A stretch of DNA of 64,000 nt from Girardinichthys multiradiatus (lineage: Eukaryota > Chordata > Actinopteri > Cyprinodontiformes > Goodeidae), in NCBI RefSeq assembly GCF_021462225.1, contig NC_061804.1, positions 11,786,740 to 11,850,739 of the forward strand, in the 5' to 3' direction. This document shows, one piece after another, positions 55,405-64,000 of this stretch (position 1 is the stretch's first letter; every line of letters starts with the position of its first letter). The notes below the pieces were generated by a model that saw only the letters and a list, made by a program, of their open reading frames with translations, ran no database searches and was not told the DNA's origin. A program made the position numbers and the translations under genes.

Positions 55405-56950
55405 TTCAGAAATACTTTATTAATCCCAAAGAAAAATTAAATGTTGTAATTCATATTATCCACGTTTCGTGAAAGGTTTCTTGTAGATACTGATGGATGT
55501 GGGCAGGAAGGATCTGGAGAAGCTTCTGATTGAAGACACTTTGTTGTTGAATCACAGTCTGATGCAGATGATCAGGGTTGTCTGTAATGTTTGTCATTTT
55601 ATGAATAATCCTTCTTTTCAGAAACATTTCCAGGGATTCTAGAGGAGTCCCTAACAGAACAGAACCAGCTTTCTTTATCAGCTTAGTTTGTTGAGCTTCT
55701 TTAAGTTCCTGGCTCTGATGCTGCTACCCCAATAGATGATGGCAGAAGAGATTGCTCTTGCCACAACAGACTTGTAGAACATCTGCAGCATCTTGCTGCT
55801 AACGCTGAAGGACCAGGCTTCCCTTCTTGTAGACAGCTTCCCTGTTACATCTCCAGTCCAGGTGAACACTGAGGTATCTATACTCATCTACCACCTCCAC
55901 ATCTTCTCCCATGATGAAAATAGTGTTTGAACTATTCTTGTTTCTACTGAAATCTACAATCTCCTTTGTTCACATTCAAGATTAGATTATTGTTTTCACA
56001 CCATGCCACAAAGCGGTCCACCAGCTCCCTGTCCTCAGCCTCTTGTCCATCTCTGTTCCACACGATGACTGCAGAATCAGCCGTGTATTTCTGCAGATGA
56101 CAGAACTTTGTCTTGTGCTGAAGGTCTGACTTTTAGAGACAGATGGAATGGGGAAACAAGGGAGGCATCAGCATCTCCTGACTGGATTGAAGACAAACAA
56201 AAGCAGAAGGATCCATGGCCAAGGTAGAAAATAAAACTTTTGTGGTCTGACAGGAGAGCCAAAGAAGAGTGGGATGTCTGTTTGGCTGGGGGTAGGAGAG
56301 GAGGATGCTGGACTTGTTCCTGAACTGAACCAATTGAAGAATGTGTTCATGTTGACTGTCTCTCTCCAGACCTGTATTAGTCTGATCCTCCCCTGCTTGA
56401 AGCCTGCTTGACCACACATCCCTGATATTGTGTTGCTGAAGGTTGCTTTCCAGCTTGTACACCTCCTTGCTGTCTTTTATCTTGACTTTAAGTTGCTTAA
56501 ATATACTCAATAATTCCCTGTCTCCCTCTCTGAACGCTCTTTTTTCTTTTTTTTTCTTGTTAAGCAGGTCCTTCAGGTCACTGGTGATCCATGGTTTGTT
56601 ATTGGGGAGCCACCTCACCGTTCTGGTGGGGATGGTGTTATCCACAAAGAAGTTTATATAGTTGGTTACACACTCAGTCATGGCATTGATGTCCTCTCCT
56701 TGTGGTTGGCACAATGTATTCCAGTCTGTAGCCTCAAAGCAGCTGACAAACTGAATCATTTGAAGTGTAGCAGAGAGTAGGGCGTGATTAAAATCTCCTG
56801 ATATCGCCACAAACGCATTGGGGTGTTGTCTGTCCTTTAGCAACAACATGGCTGATAGCATCACATTCAGTGCCAGCAAGAGCTGATGGTGGAATATATG
56901 TGGTTGCCAAAAAATACTGGTGAACTCTCTAAATAATATGGATGACAACT
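55405..56950 (-). mobile_element. L2/CR1-like LINE, minus strand, RT domain largely lost
   Basis: From 56950 downward the minus strand encodes the end of the endonuclease (AISGDFNHALL), WLPNNKPWITSDLKDLLNKK and KLESNLQQHNIRDVWS. After 56130 it jumps to late RT and C-terminal pieces (YTADSAVIVWN, LKKLNKLS). It ends at TTTATTAATCCCAAAGAAAA on the plus strand. Most of the catalytic RT is missing. The 271-codon frame 56133-56948 is part of it. Confidence 0.75.
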
Positions 56951-57799
56951 TGCTGCTAAAGGTTCAATATCTGGACTGCAAAGACAATATTTCACAATAT
57001 GTCCCGAATTACACCATCTATTTTTCACAAGCACTGTTAATCTACCTCCTTTGCTTTAGCTGCTCCTCTTTAAATCTCTGTCTGCTTCTATGGTCAGAAA
57101 GCTGGGGAGAGAGACTGGAGTCAGGGATATGATCCTGCAGCAATGCCTCAGTGAAACACATAATACTGCATTTCTGTTGCTCAAGTTGGGTCCTTGTTGT
57201 GTGAAAGCTGTAAAGCATTCACACAATAGTGTTCCTGTTTCTCTTTATTATTATTATTCCATATTTCTAACACTTTTTTTTGGCACCTATTGCCTCCTTC
57301 ATACTTTGTGCCATTCAACTTTTAAAATGTTCAGCTCATTTAGGACATTCTGGCAATTACTTTTTTTAGTAATATTTTTTATACTTTTTAAAATATTCAG
57401 GTTTTTGTGTCAATTTTTAGCCCTTTGAAATGAATGGAAAATCTCAAAAATTCTGCAAAATTCAGCAAAACGTTTGCGCTCTTTCACAAGTCAAGTCAAG
57501 TTTATTTATATAGCGCTTTTCAGCAACAAGGCACTCAAGGCACTGTACATAAGGAAAAACATTACAATGATACAGAAAATCAAACAGAGGTAATTAAAAA
57601 ATAAAGAAAATAGAATGATGGATAAGAAAACGAAAGGAAAATTGTACTGAAAACTTAACTAATAATGTTTAGGTAACACATTCAAAGGCCACTCTAAACA
57701 AATATGTTTTTAATCAGTTTTCTGGGAGTTTATTCCAGACTAGTGGAGCATAAGAACTAAAAGCTGCCCCTCCATGTTTGATTCTGGTTCTGCAGAGTA

Positions 57800-59366
57800 C
57801 AGGTCCTTCTCAAAAAATTAGCATATTGTGATAAAGTTCATTATTTTCTATAATGTAATGATGAAAATTTAACATTCATATATTTTAGATTCATTGCACA
57901 CTAACTGAAATATTTCAAGTCTTTTATTGTCTTAATATGGATGATTTTGGCATACAGCTCATGAAAACCCAAAATTCCTATCTCAAAAAATTAGCATATT
58001 TCATCCGACCAATAAAAGAAAAGTGTTTTTAATACAAAAAACGTCAACCTTCAAATAATCATGTACAGTTATGCACTCAATACTTGGTCGGGAATCCTTT
58101 GCAGAAATTACTGCTTCAATGCGGCGTGGCATGGAGGCAATCAGCCTGTGGCACTGCTGAGGTCTTATGGAGGCCCAGGATGCTTCGATAGCGGCCTTTA
58201 GCTCATCCAGAGTGTTGGGTCTTGAGTCTCTCAACGTTCTCTTCACAATATCCCACAGATTCTCTATGGGGTTCAGGTCAGGAGAGTTGGCAGGCCAATT
58301 GAGCACAGTGATACCATGGTCAGTAAACCATTTACCAGTGGTTTTGGCACTGTGAGCAGGTGCCAGGTCGTGCTGAAAAATGAAATCTTCATCTCCATAA
58401 AGCTTTTCAGCAGATGGAAGCAAGAAGTGCTCCAAAATCTCCTGATAGCTAGCTGCATTGACCCTGCCCTTGATAAAATACAGTGGACCAACACTAGCAG
58501 CTGACACAGCACCCCAGACCATCACTGACTGTGGGTACTTGACACTGGACTTCTGGCATTTTGGCATTTCCTTCTCTCCAGTCTTCCTCCAGACTCTGGC
58601 ACCTTGATTTCTGAATGACATGCAGAATTTGCTTTCATCCGAAAAAAGTACTTTGGACCACTGAGCAACAGTCCAGTGCTGCTTCTCTGTAGCCCAGGAC
58701 TGGGGAATGTGGCACCTGTAGCCCATTTCCTGCACACGCCTGTGCACGGTGGCTCTGGATGTTTCTACTCCAGACACCGTCCACTGGTTCCGCAGGTCCC
58801 CCAAGGTCTGGAATCGGCCCTTCTCCACAATCTTCCTCAGGGTCCGGTCAACTCTTCTCGTTGTGCAGCGTTTTCTGCCACACTTTTTCCTTCCCACAGA
58901 CTTCCCACTGAGGTGCCTTGATACAGCACTCTGGGAACAGCCTATTCGTTCAGAAATGTCTTTCTGTGTCTTACCCTCTTGCTTGAGGGTGTCAATAGTG
59001 GCCTTCTGGACAGCAGTCAGGTCGGCAGTCTTACCCATGATTGGGGTTTTGAGTGATGAACCAACCTGGGAGTTTTAAAGGCCTCAGGAATCTTTTGCAG
59101 GTGTTTAGAGTTAACTCGTTGATTCAGATGATTAGGTTAATAGCTCGTTTAGAGACCCTTTTAATGATATGCTAATTTTGTGAGATAGGAATTTTGGGTT
59201 TTCATGAGTTGTTTGCCAAAATCATCCGTATTAAGACAATAAAAGACCTGAAATATTTCAGTTAGTGTGCAATGAATCTAAAATATATGAATGTTAAATT
59301 TTCATCATGACATTATGGAAAATAATGAACTTTATCACAATATGCTAATTTTTTGAGAAGGACCTG
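57800..59366 (-). mobile_element. Tc1-like element, family A copy 3 (1567 bp)
   Basis: The termini match copies 1 and 2, with TA at 57798-57799 and 59367-59368. Relative to copy 1 it lacks 42 bp in the transposase linker and 1 bp near the gene end; 1610 minus 43 gives its exact length. The transposase is on the minus strand. Confidence 0.93.
58001..59038 (-). CDS. Tc1-like transposase, nearly intact frame
   Basis: 345 codons with no internal stop. It has an N-terminal paired-type helix-turn-helix (residues 30-45, ERIGCSQSAVSRHLSG) and a basic GRKKCGRKRC stretch, then a second DNA-binding part (SRATVHRRVQEMGY). The catalytic residues are Asp134 (LFSDESKF), Asp224 (FQHDLAPAHS) and Glu259 (NPIENLWD), spaced as DD34E. 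Compared with copies 1 and 2, fourteen residues are missing after CHIPQ (about residue 113). A one-base deletion after VISAK (about residue 308) shifts the frame, so the normal ending FPTKY is replaced by a foreign tail. Function as an active transposase is doubtful. Confidence 0.88.
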   Translation of the reverse strand: MGKTADLTAVQKATIDTLKQEGKTQKDISERIGCSQSAVSRHLSGKSVGRKKCGRKRCTTRRVDRTLRKIVEKGRFQTLGDLRNQWTVSGVETSRATVHRRVQEMGYRCHIPQSWATEKQHWTVAQWSKVLFSDESKFCMSFRNQGARVWRKTGEKEMPKCQKSSVKYPQSVMVWGAVSAASVGPLYFIKGRVNAASYQEILEHFLLPSAEKLYGDEDFIFQHDLAPAHSAKTTGKWFTDHGITVLNWPANSPDLNPIENLWDIVKRTLRDSRPNTLDELKAAIEASWASIRPQQCHRLIASMPRRIEAVISAKDSRPSIECITVHDYLKVDVFCIKNTFLLLVG

Positions 59367-59839
59367 TAGATTTGAGCCAGAAGGCCTGAGAGGTCTGGGT
59401 GGTTGATACACTGACAACACAGCTAACTACTTTCACATACTTTCAGCTAGAAGCTCCATTCAAAGTTTAAACGGGTCACAAGACATTAAGCTATCTTAAA
59501 ATTATTCAGCTTTTTGATATCTCTTACATATTCTCTAAAATTGCTAAAGTTCTATGCAACTTTTCACAAGATTTAAATTTTACAATGTAATCCATTGACA
59601 GAATTCTCCAACTGTCACAGTGCACAGTCTAGCCTTTCTCAGTTTTTAAACTTGACTGAATTTTCACAAACAAATTACTATTGTTCTTACAGATTTCACT
59701 CTACAGAAGTAATTTATGCATCAAAACGTAGTTCTGTCTTTCTGCTTTCAGGAAATATAAGTGTCATTGCCGTAGGTTTTATGGTTTTCTTTAAAACCCT
59801 CCCTCAGCGCAGGCATGTCACCTCCTGACTCATTGGGAT

Positions 59840-60430
59840 CAATACAAAATCTAAGAAAAGGGAGGACTGCGAATTTCAGTGAAAAGGGTCGTTTTCAAAT
59901 TGCCCTATCTCCTAAATGGCGGTATGTAGAGACATGAGCCTTGGCAGTTTTTTGCTTCAATGGGTCCTCTCACTCACAGTAAAGGAATAATTTTTATACC
60001 TTTTACCGTTTTCCCGTGAGATAGGTTTGTTTCAGAGTAAAAAATCTGCCTTCACTTAGGTTAAAATGTTCAAAATGATCCACTTTTTTACAGGGTCACA
60101 CCTCCTACTCAGATTTTTGTAGAAACTTGAAAAGCTTCATGGTTGTTCTGCAAAGCGTGCAGATTCATACAGTACATGAATCAAATCGAAAGCCCTTATA
60201 GTTTCCGAGTTATTCAAAGTTGTTCAAGAGCATGTTTAGGCATTTTTGTCTTTTTCTCCATTTTTCCCTTTCTTTTCACCTATTGTCGTGCCTTTAATAA
60301 TATTTTGTCAACAAAAAAAGAGTGACATTATCGTTCCCCTGTCCATTCTGATTAAAACGGTCAAAGGATGACATTGATAGCTCTTACGGTTTCCGAGATA
60401 TTAGGAGTAGCTCGGGAGCATGCTACTCCA
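59840..60430. repeat. Part of the AT-rich dispersed repeat (ACAGGGTCACACCTCCTACT)
   Basis: Holds two similar sub-blocks around GTTTCCGAGTTATTCAAAGT (60206) and GTTTCCGAGATATTAGGAGT (60389), each preceded by a run ending in TAG and followed by GAGCATG. This suggests an old internal duplication. Confidence 0.45.
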
Positions 60431-61689
60431 TGATAAAAAGGCAACACCTGAACAAGAGTGAATACTTTTAAAGGGCAATTTCATAGACTTTTTAATATAG
60501 GTTGTAGTAAGCATTAGCATTTTAGCAAATTTTAGCTTATACATTGCTTTTTGCATGGTAGATGGGGTGAATTAATATCAGCCTTCATGCTAGTGATAGC
60601 CAATATGCTAATGTTAGCATTTTAGCTTCTCTTTCTCCTCTCTTCTCTCTTAGCTGATGAACACATTGCCTTTTTTAGGACATTACCTGTTTGTTTTTGT
60701 GTTTCTTCAGGTATTTGTTGTTAGTTCACTCTTTTTCTGAATTTTCTGCAATTCTTTATATATTTTAGCACTGACTTCAACTTAGGCTATATTTTTGCTT
60801 CAGTCTGTGTTTTTTCAGCTCATCTCTTTCCTGCTTTTTTTTAAAAGGTTTTATCAGTTCTTGCATTTCAACAACTGTTTCAACAAGTAGTTTTGAGGTA
60901 ACTTCACCTTTTACAGTTTTATAGCTAATAGTCTTCCTGCTAAAACAGATTAGAAGAGTTTTTCTTTGCTAATGTTTCTGCTATTTCTACTAATTTATCA
61001 GATTTCAGCTAATTTTCTGCTGTCAACCTTAGCCACTTTCTGCCAGCTTTCAACATGAGTTTAGCATTTCTGTTTTCTTGTAATTCGTTACATTTCAGCA
61101 GATTTTCTGCAGTCAATTTCAGCTTGTTTCTGCCAGCTTTCAGCTAAAAAAATCAGCTTACAGCATTCACACTGTATTTTCGCAGGAAATGCTAATTTTT
61201 CTAGTTAGCGTTTGAAGTTCATACAATTCGTTTGTCAAAGATCTCACATGCTTATTATAATCAATAGAAGAGATTATTTCAACTTCCTCCATCTCTTTTC
61301 TGGGAATTGGAGTCATAGTTCAGGCCATGTTGAGCTTTTGAGATGTTATCCAGCTGCTCTTGGTTTTAAACAAAAACCTGTTGCTATAGTTACGCATTAT
61401 AACAGCTGTCCAAAAGTTTAAAAAAAAGCAAAAATCCTTCCAGCTGGACCGCATCCAAAACCAGAGGAAATTATTCTAAAAAAACAATGTTTCAACCAGA
61501 AAAAGGATTACCTTTATCAAAAGATAAAATCAAAATGAACATAACTTAGCAACTCCCAACATGCACTGTTGCGCAATTTTAGAATAAAGTTAAACCGTTT
61601 AAATATTTTTTGGGGAATAATCTTGTTTTGTGCATTTTAAAGTGTAATTTGGGTCTGATCTTGGTGCATTTGGAGCTTTGCGGGAGGCG

Positions 61690-61885
61690 TGAATGATACT
61701 GCTGCGTGGATTTCCCGGATGGAGCAGCGACGCCATCTTTACGCCTTTGCTCACCGGTGGGTCTTCGGCTCAGCGGAGCGACAGAGCGGTTGCTGATCCA
61801 CCACCAGATCTCTCCGAACAGCCCGAAAATCCTCCCCTGTTTCTCCCCGGGACGCTGAAACAAGCCCACCGGCTACCCGAGCACC
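61690..61885 (+). promoter_or_regulatory. ywhae 5' UTR / CpG-rich start region
   Basis: CpG- and GC-rich stretch directly before the 14-3-3 start (GGATGGAGCAGCGACGCC, TCGGCTCAGCGGAGCGAC), contrasting with the AT-rich repeats to its left. It is probably the 5' UTR and core promoter. Confidence 0.45.
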
Positions 61886-61949
61886 ATGGCGGACAGAGAC
61901 AACCTAGTGTACCAGGCGAAACTCGCCGAGCAGGCGGAGAGATACGACG
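61886..61949 (+). CDS. ywhae: 14-3-3 protein epsilon, first coding exon
   Basis: ATG in a strong context (CACCATGG), 21 codons plus one base, donor GTAAGG. The product MADRDNLVYQAKLAEQAERY then D matches the start of 14-3-3 epsilon; LVYQAKLAEQAERYD separates it from the beta, gamma and zeta forms as I recall them. In the family this first helix forms part of the dimer interface. The remaining exons, including the phosphopeptide groove, lie beyond the window. The position next to crk agrees with human 17p13.3. Confidence 0.93.
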
Positions 61950-62999
61950 GTAAGGCTGGGGACACACACAGACAGCAACGGTCATTGCGGAGTGCTCCGG
62001 CCCCCGCTCCGCCGCCTGCCTGTCTCCCTGTGCAGCGCAGGGGGCTTGGAGCCGCAGGTACAACGTTCACATGGATGTCTTGGCTAAGAAGGCACAAAAT
62101 GGCGGAGGGTTTACCTGATAAAGCCAAGTCTTCAGTTCATAGTAATCGGTCTCAGTCTCGACAGAAAGCAGGGTCTGTTTGCTGAAAGCGTTGCCCAGTT
62201 TGTGCGACAATAACCGGCGAACATTTATGTTAATGCCGCGGAGCTAAGCTAGCCCCTTGTTCGCTAGTGGGCTAGCTATCAGAGCAGCTAAATAGCTGGT
62301 TAGCCTTTTTTCAGTCCAGACACTCCATCTTCAGTACACCTTCCACCAACCATGACTCACATAAAAACGTTGAATGTCCAAATACTGTAACGGTTTATTG
62401 TAATACAATAAGCAGCAGCAAATTCTTCTTAAACCGGCCCAGTTAAAGCCCAGAAACACCAAAATGAATAAAAAACATGACCAGCCCTTTAATGAAAGTG
62501 TTCATGTTCTCTTTACAGCAGGTGGAAACTGGGACTAGGTATGTTAGCAAACAGTACCCTCCCAAATCAAACTATTTCATCTGAAGGTTGATGAAACACT
62601 TTTTAAATGATTCCCAGATTGTGTGTGTAGAGTGAATAACAGGTACAGTGCTTTAAAAGCTGACATTCTGGTCTGATTTATGTCCATCAGTTTGTATTAA
62701 TACCTGCGAAAAGTTGTGCTCCAAAATCACCAACAATGCTTCATTTAATTTTGTTTTAGACATTGCCATGTCTCACATCTTAATTTTTAGGGGTAAGAAT
62801 AAATGTCACTTAAATGACCTTAAACAGCCTCTTCTGTTCTTTACTGCAGACAGGAAGTCTTGTCATTCATTTGGCTTTTATGTTTTTGTCGATTTTGGAT
62901 TGTTTTCTAGACACAAGAAGTATGAAAAAGACAAGAGTATTGGAAAAACATTTATACTGTTTATATCTGTCCCATTTTTCTAAACCAACCATCCATCCA

Positions 63000-63245
63000 T
63001 CCTCAGAGGTAACAGGTTCAGGAGGGGAGTCCCAGGCATCCCTGTTTCCAGCACCATTCTCCAGCTCATTCTGTTTGGTCTCAAGGAGTTCCCAGAATTA
63101 ATGGATGCAGAATCCTACAAGCGAGTTGTGAGATGTATCTCTGGGTCTCCCCCCAGTAGAATGTGACAAGAACAATCCCAAAGGGAAGAGTCCTGGAGAG
63201 GAAGAGCAACTCTATTCCAAACCTCCCCACCTTACATGACAGCTC
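63000..63245 (-). mobile_element. Non-LTR retrotransposon fragment
   Basis: GAGGTAACAGGTTCAGGAGG, CATTCTCCAGCTCATTCTGT and GTGAGATGTATCTCTGGGTC follow a minus-oriented fish LINE block that I recognise. It is strongly diverged. Confidence 0.45.
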
Positions 63246-63283
63246 TACCAATCTAATCATCTATGCATGATAGGTTACATAAG

Positions 63284-63370
63284 CAGGGTTCATACATATT
63301 GTTAAAGGCTCTGGAGTTTGGATTTCAGTTTTTTCCAGGCATGAATAAGAATGGGAAAATTGGTATTTTC
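63284..63370. mobile_element. CAGGG-TIR element, fragment 6
   Basis: CAGGGTTCATACATATTGTT then TCTGGAGTTTGGATTTCAG and TTTTTTCCAGGCATGAATAA resemble the left end of the other copies. No core or right end was found. Confidence 0.4.
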
Positions 63371-63594
63371 AGGCTTAAGTCTCCATCCAAGTTCATGGTG
63401 AACTTGGTGAAACCTGGAAGGTTGAGCCTGATAAACCCTGGAGGTTTTACACGAAGATTGAGCAGGAACCATACATGATGTTCTGTTGGTCGCCGTTTCA
63501 GACCTTTCAGACGTTTGGTGCTGATGGTTTGAAGTATTTGTTTTTTAACTCATGAATTGCTGGAAGGAAATGTTCTGACTCTTAATTCAATTCA

Positions 63595-64000
63595 AATTCA
63601 AAAATACTTCATTGATCCCAAAGGGAAATTAAATGTTGTTATAGCTCATATTATGAAGGTTTCCTCAGAGACGTTGTAGATGCTGATGGCTGTGGGCAGG
63701 AAGGATCTCCTGTAGCGCTCCGTCTTACAGCAGATCTGAAGAAGCCTCTGACTGAAGACACTCTGTTGTTGTAGGACAGTCTCATGAAGAGGATGATCAG
63801 GGTTCTCCATAATGTTCTTCATTTTATGAAGAATCCGTCTTTCCACAATGATCTCCAGAGGTTCTAGAGGAGTACCCAGAACAGAGCCAGACTTCTTTAT
63901 CAGCTTGTTGAGCTTTTTTAAGTCCCTGGCTCTGATGCTGCTTCCCCAGCAGATGATGGTAGAAGAGATCACACTCTCCACAACAGACTTAAAGAAGATA
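63595..64000 (-). mobile_element. L2/CR1-like LINE 3' end, minus strand
   Basis: The minus strand encodes LKKLNKLIKKSGSVLGTPLE, ERRILHKMKNIMENPDHPLH, QQQSVFSQRLLQI and RYRRSFLPTAISIYN, the C-terminal region of an L2/CR1-type ORF2. It ends with TTCATTGATCCCAAAGGGAA on the plus strand. The element at 55405 ends the same way, so both belong to one family. It is cut by the window end. Confidence 0.78.

Larger units (their letters stand above)
57482..59420. repeat. Dispersed repeat (TTTATTTATATAGCGCTTTT) hosting Tc1 family A copy 3
   Basis: The left part, 57482-57799, begins AAGTCAAGTCAAGTTTATTT and holds CAGCAACAAGGCACTCAAGG. The right part, 59369-59420, GAGCCAGAAGGCCTGAGAGG, continues it. This is one of the commonest short repeats in fish DNA. 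The class is uncertain. Confidence 0.6.
57240..61200. repeat. Large AT-rich dispersed repeat, split by a nest of two other elements
   Basis: The left part (57240-57481: CTTTATTATTATTATTCC, TTCAGCAAAACGTTTGCGCT) and the right part (from about 59425: TTCAGCTAGAAGCTCCATTC, TTAAACGGGTCACAAGACAT) are blocks I recognise as one widespread fish repeat. Further on, 60480-61160 carries degenerate units such as TTTCTGCCAGCTTTCA twice. No coding sequence is visible. The extent on the right is approximate. Confidence 0.45.
61950..64000 (+). other. ywhae intron 1 (partial)
   Basis: No second 14-3-3 exon is visible. The intron starts CpG-rich to about 62250, then turns AT-rich with repeat fragments listed separately. 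Confidence 0.6.

Noticed and set aside
54942..55440. Three overlapping plus-strand frames of about 100 codons rich in Leu/Phe/Ser
   Set aside because: They fall in the C/T-rich core of a repeat element; apparent membrane segments are compositional.
62714..63101. Candidate second exon of ywhae
   Set aside because: The open frames show no 14-3-3 sequence such as the expected continuation after QAERYD.

Overview
The window looks like nuclear DNA of a ray-finned fish, probably a neoteleost. Four intron-containing, plus-strand genes of vertebrate type are separated by AT-rich DNA packed with fish-type Tc1, hAT, L2/CR1-like LINE and tRNA-derived SINE remnants. The gene order TLCD3 - SMTNL2 - CRK - YWHAE gathers genes that in human all lie on 17p13, so this is a conserved vertebrate block. 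Paralogue and species assignments are from memory of the families; no database was searched.

Layout. (1) 814-13641: the last three coding exons of a TLC-domain gene (tlcd3 family); its 5' exons lie before the window. (2) 13642-27881: intergenic, with several transposon fossils and one LINE with part of its reverse transcriptase frame open (24720-26115). (3) 27882-42080: smtnl2 (smoothelin-like 2), 12 coding exons reconstructed here, 604 codons plus stop, ending in a calponin-homology domain. Four consecutive phase-1 exons encode diverged copies of one module. (4) 42081-46029: intergenic, with a hAT element carrying a perfect 8-bp target duplication. (5) 46030-50895: crk, three coding exons, 311 codons plus stop (SH2-SH3-SH3). 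(6) 50896-61885: downstream of crk, with LINE debris and a three-layer nest of repeats. (7) 61886-61949: first coding exon of a 14-3-3 epsilon gene (ywhae); the rest lies beyond the window.

Function. crk encodes an adaptor joining phosphotyrosine proteins to proline-rich partners, 14-3-3 epsilon binds phosphoserine/threonine proteins, smtnl2 is an actin-associated CH-domain protein, and the TLC protein is a multipass membrane protein related to ceramide synthases. Nothing suggests that they form an operon-like unit; the link is conserved synteny.

Mobile DNA. At least eleven Tc1-like copies of five families (called A to E here) are visible. The youngest, family A, has three copies (1460-3069, 30930-32179, 57800-59366), each flanked by TA and each inserted inside an older repeat. 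Exact target-site duplications date several insertions relative to each other: a SINE in a hAT MITE in the intergenic region, a short repeat in Tc1-C, a TIR element with a pyrimidine-rich core in Tc1-B, and a foldback element in Tc1-D. I found no CRISPR array, rRNA or true tRNA gene, and no clearly new biological system. The items most worth following up are the repeated smtnl2 exons, the TIR family with a polypyrimidine core, and the foldback element with a possible spliced mini-gene.
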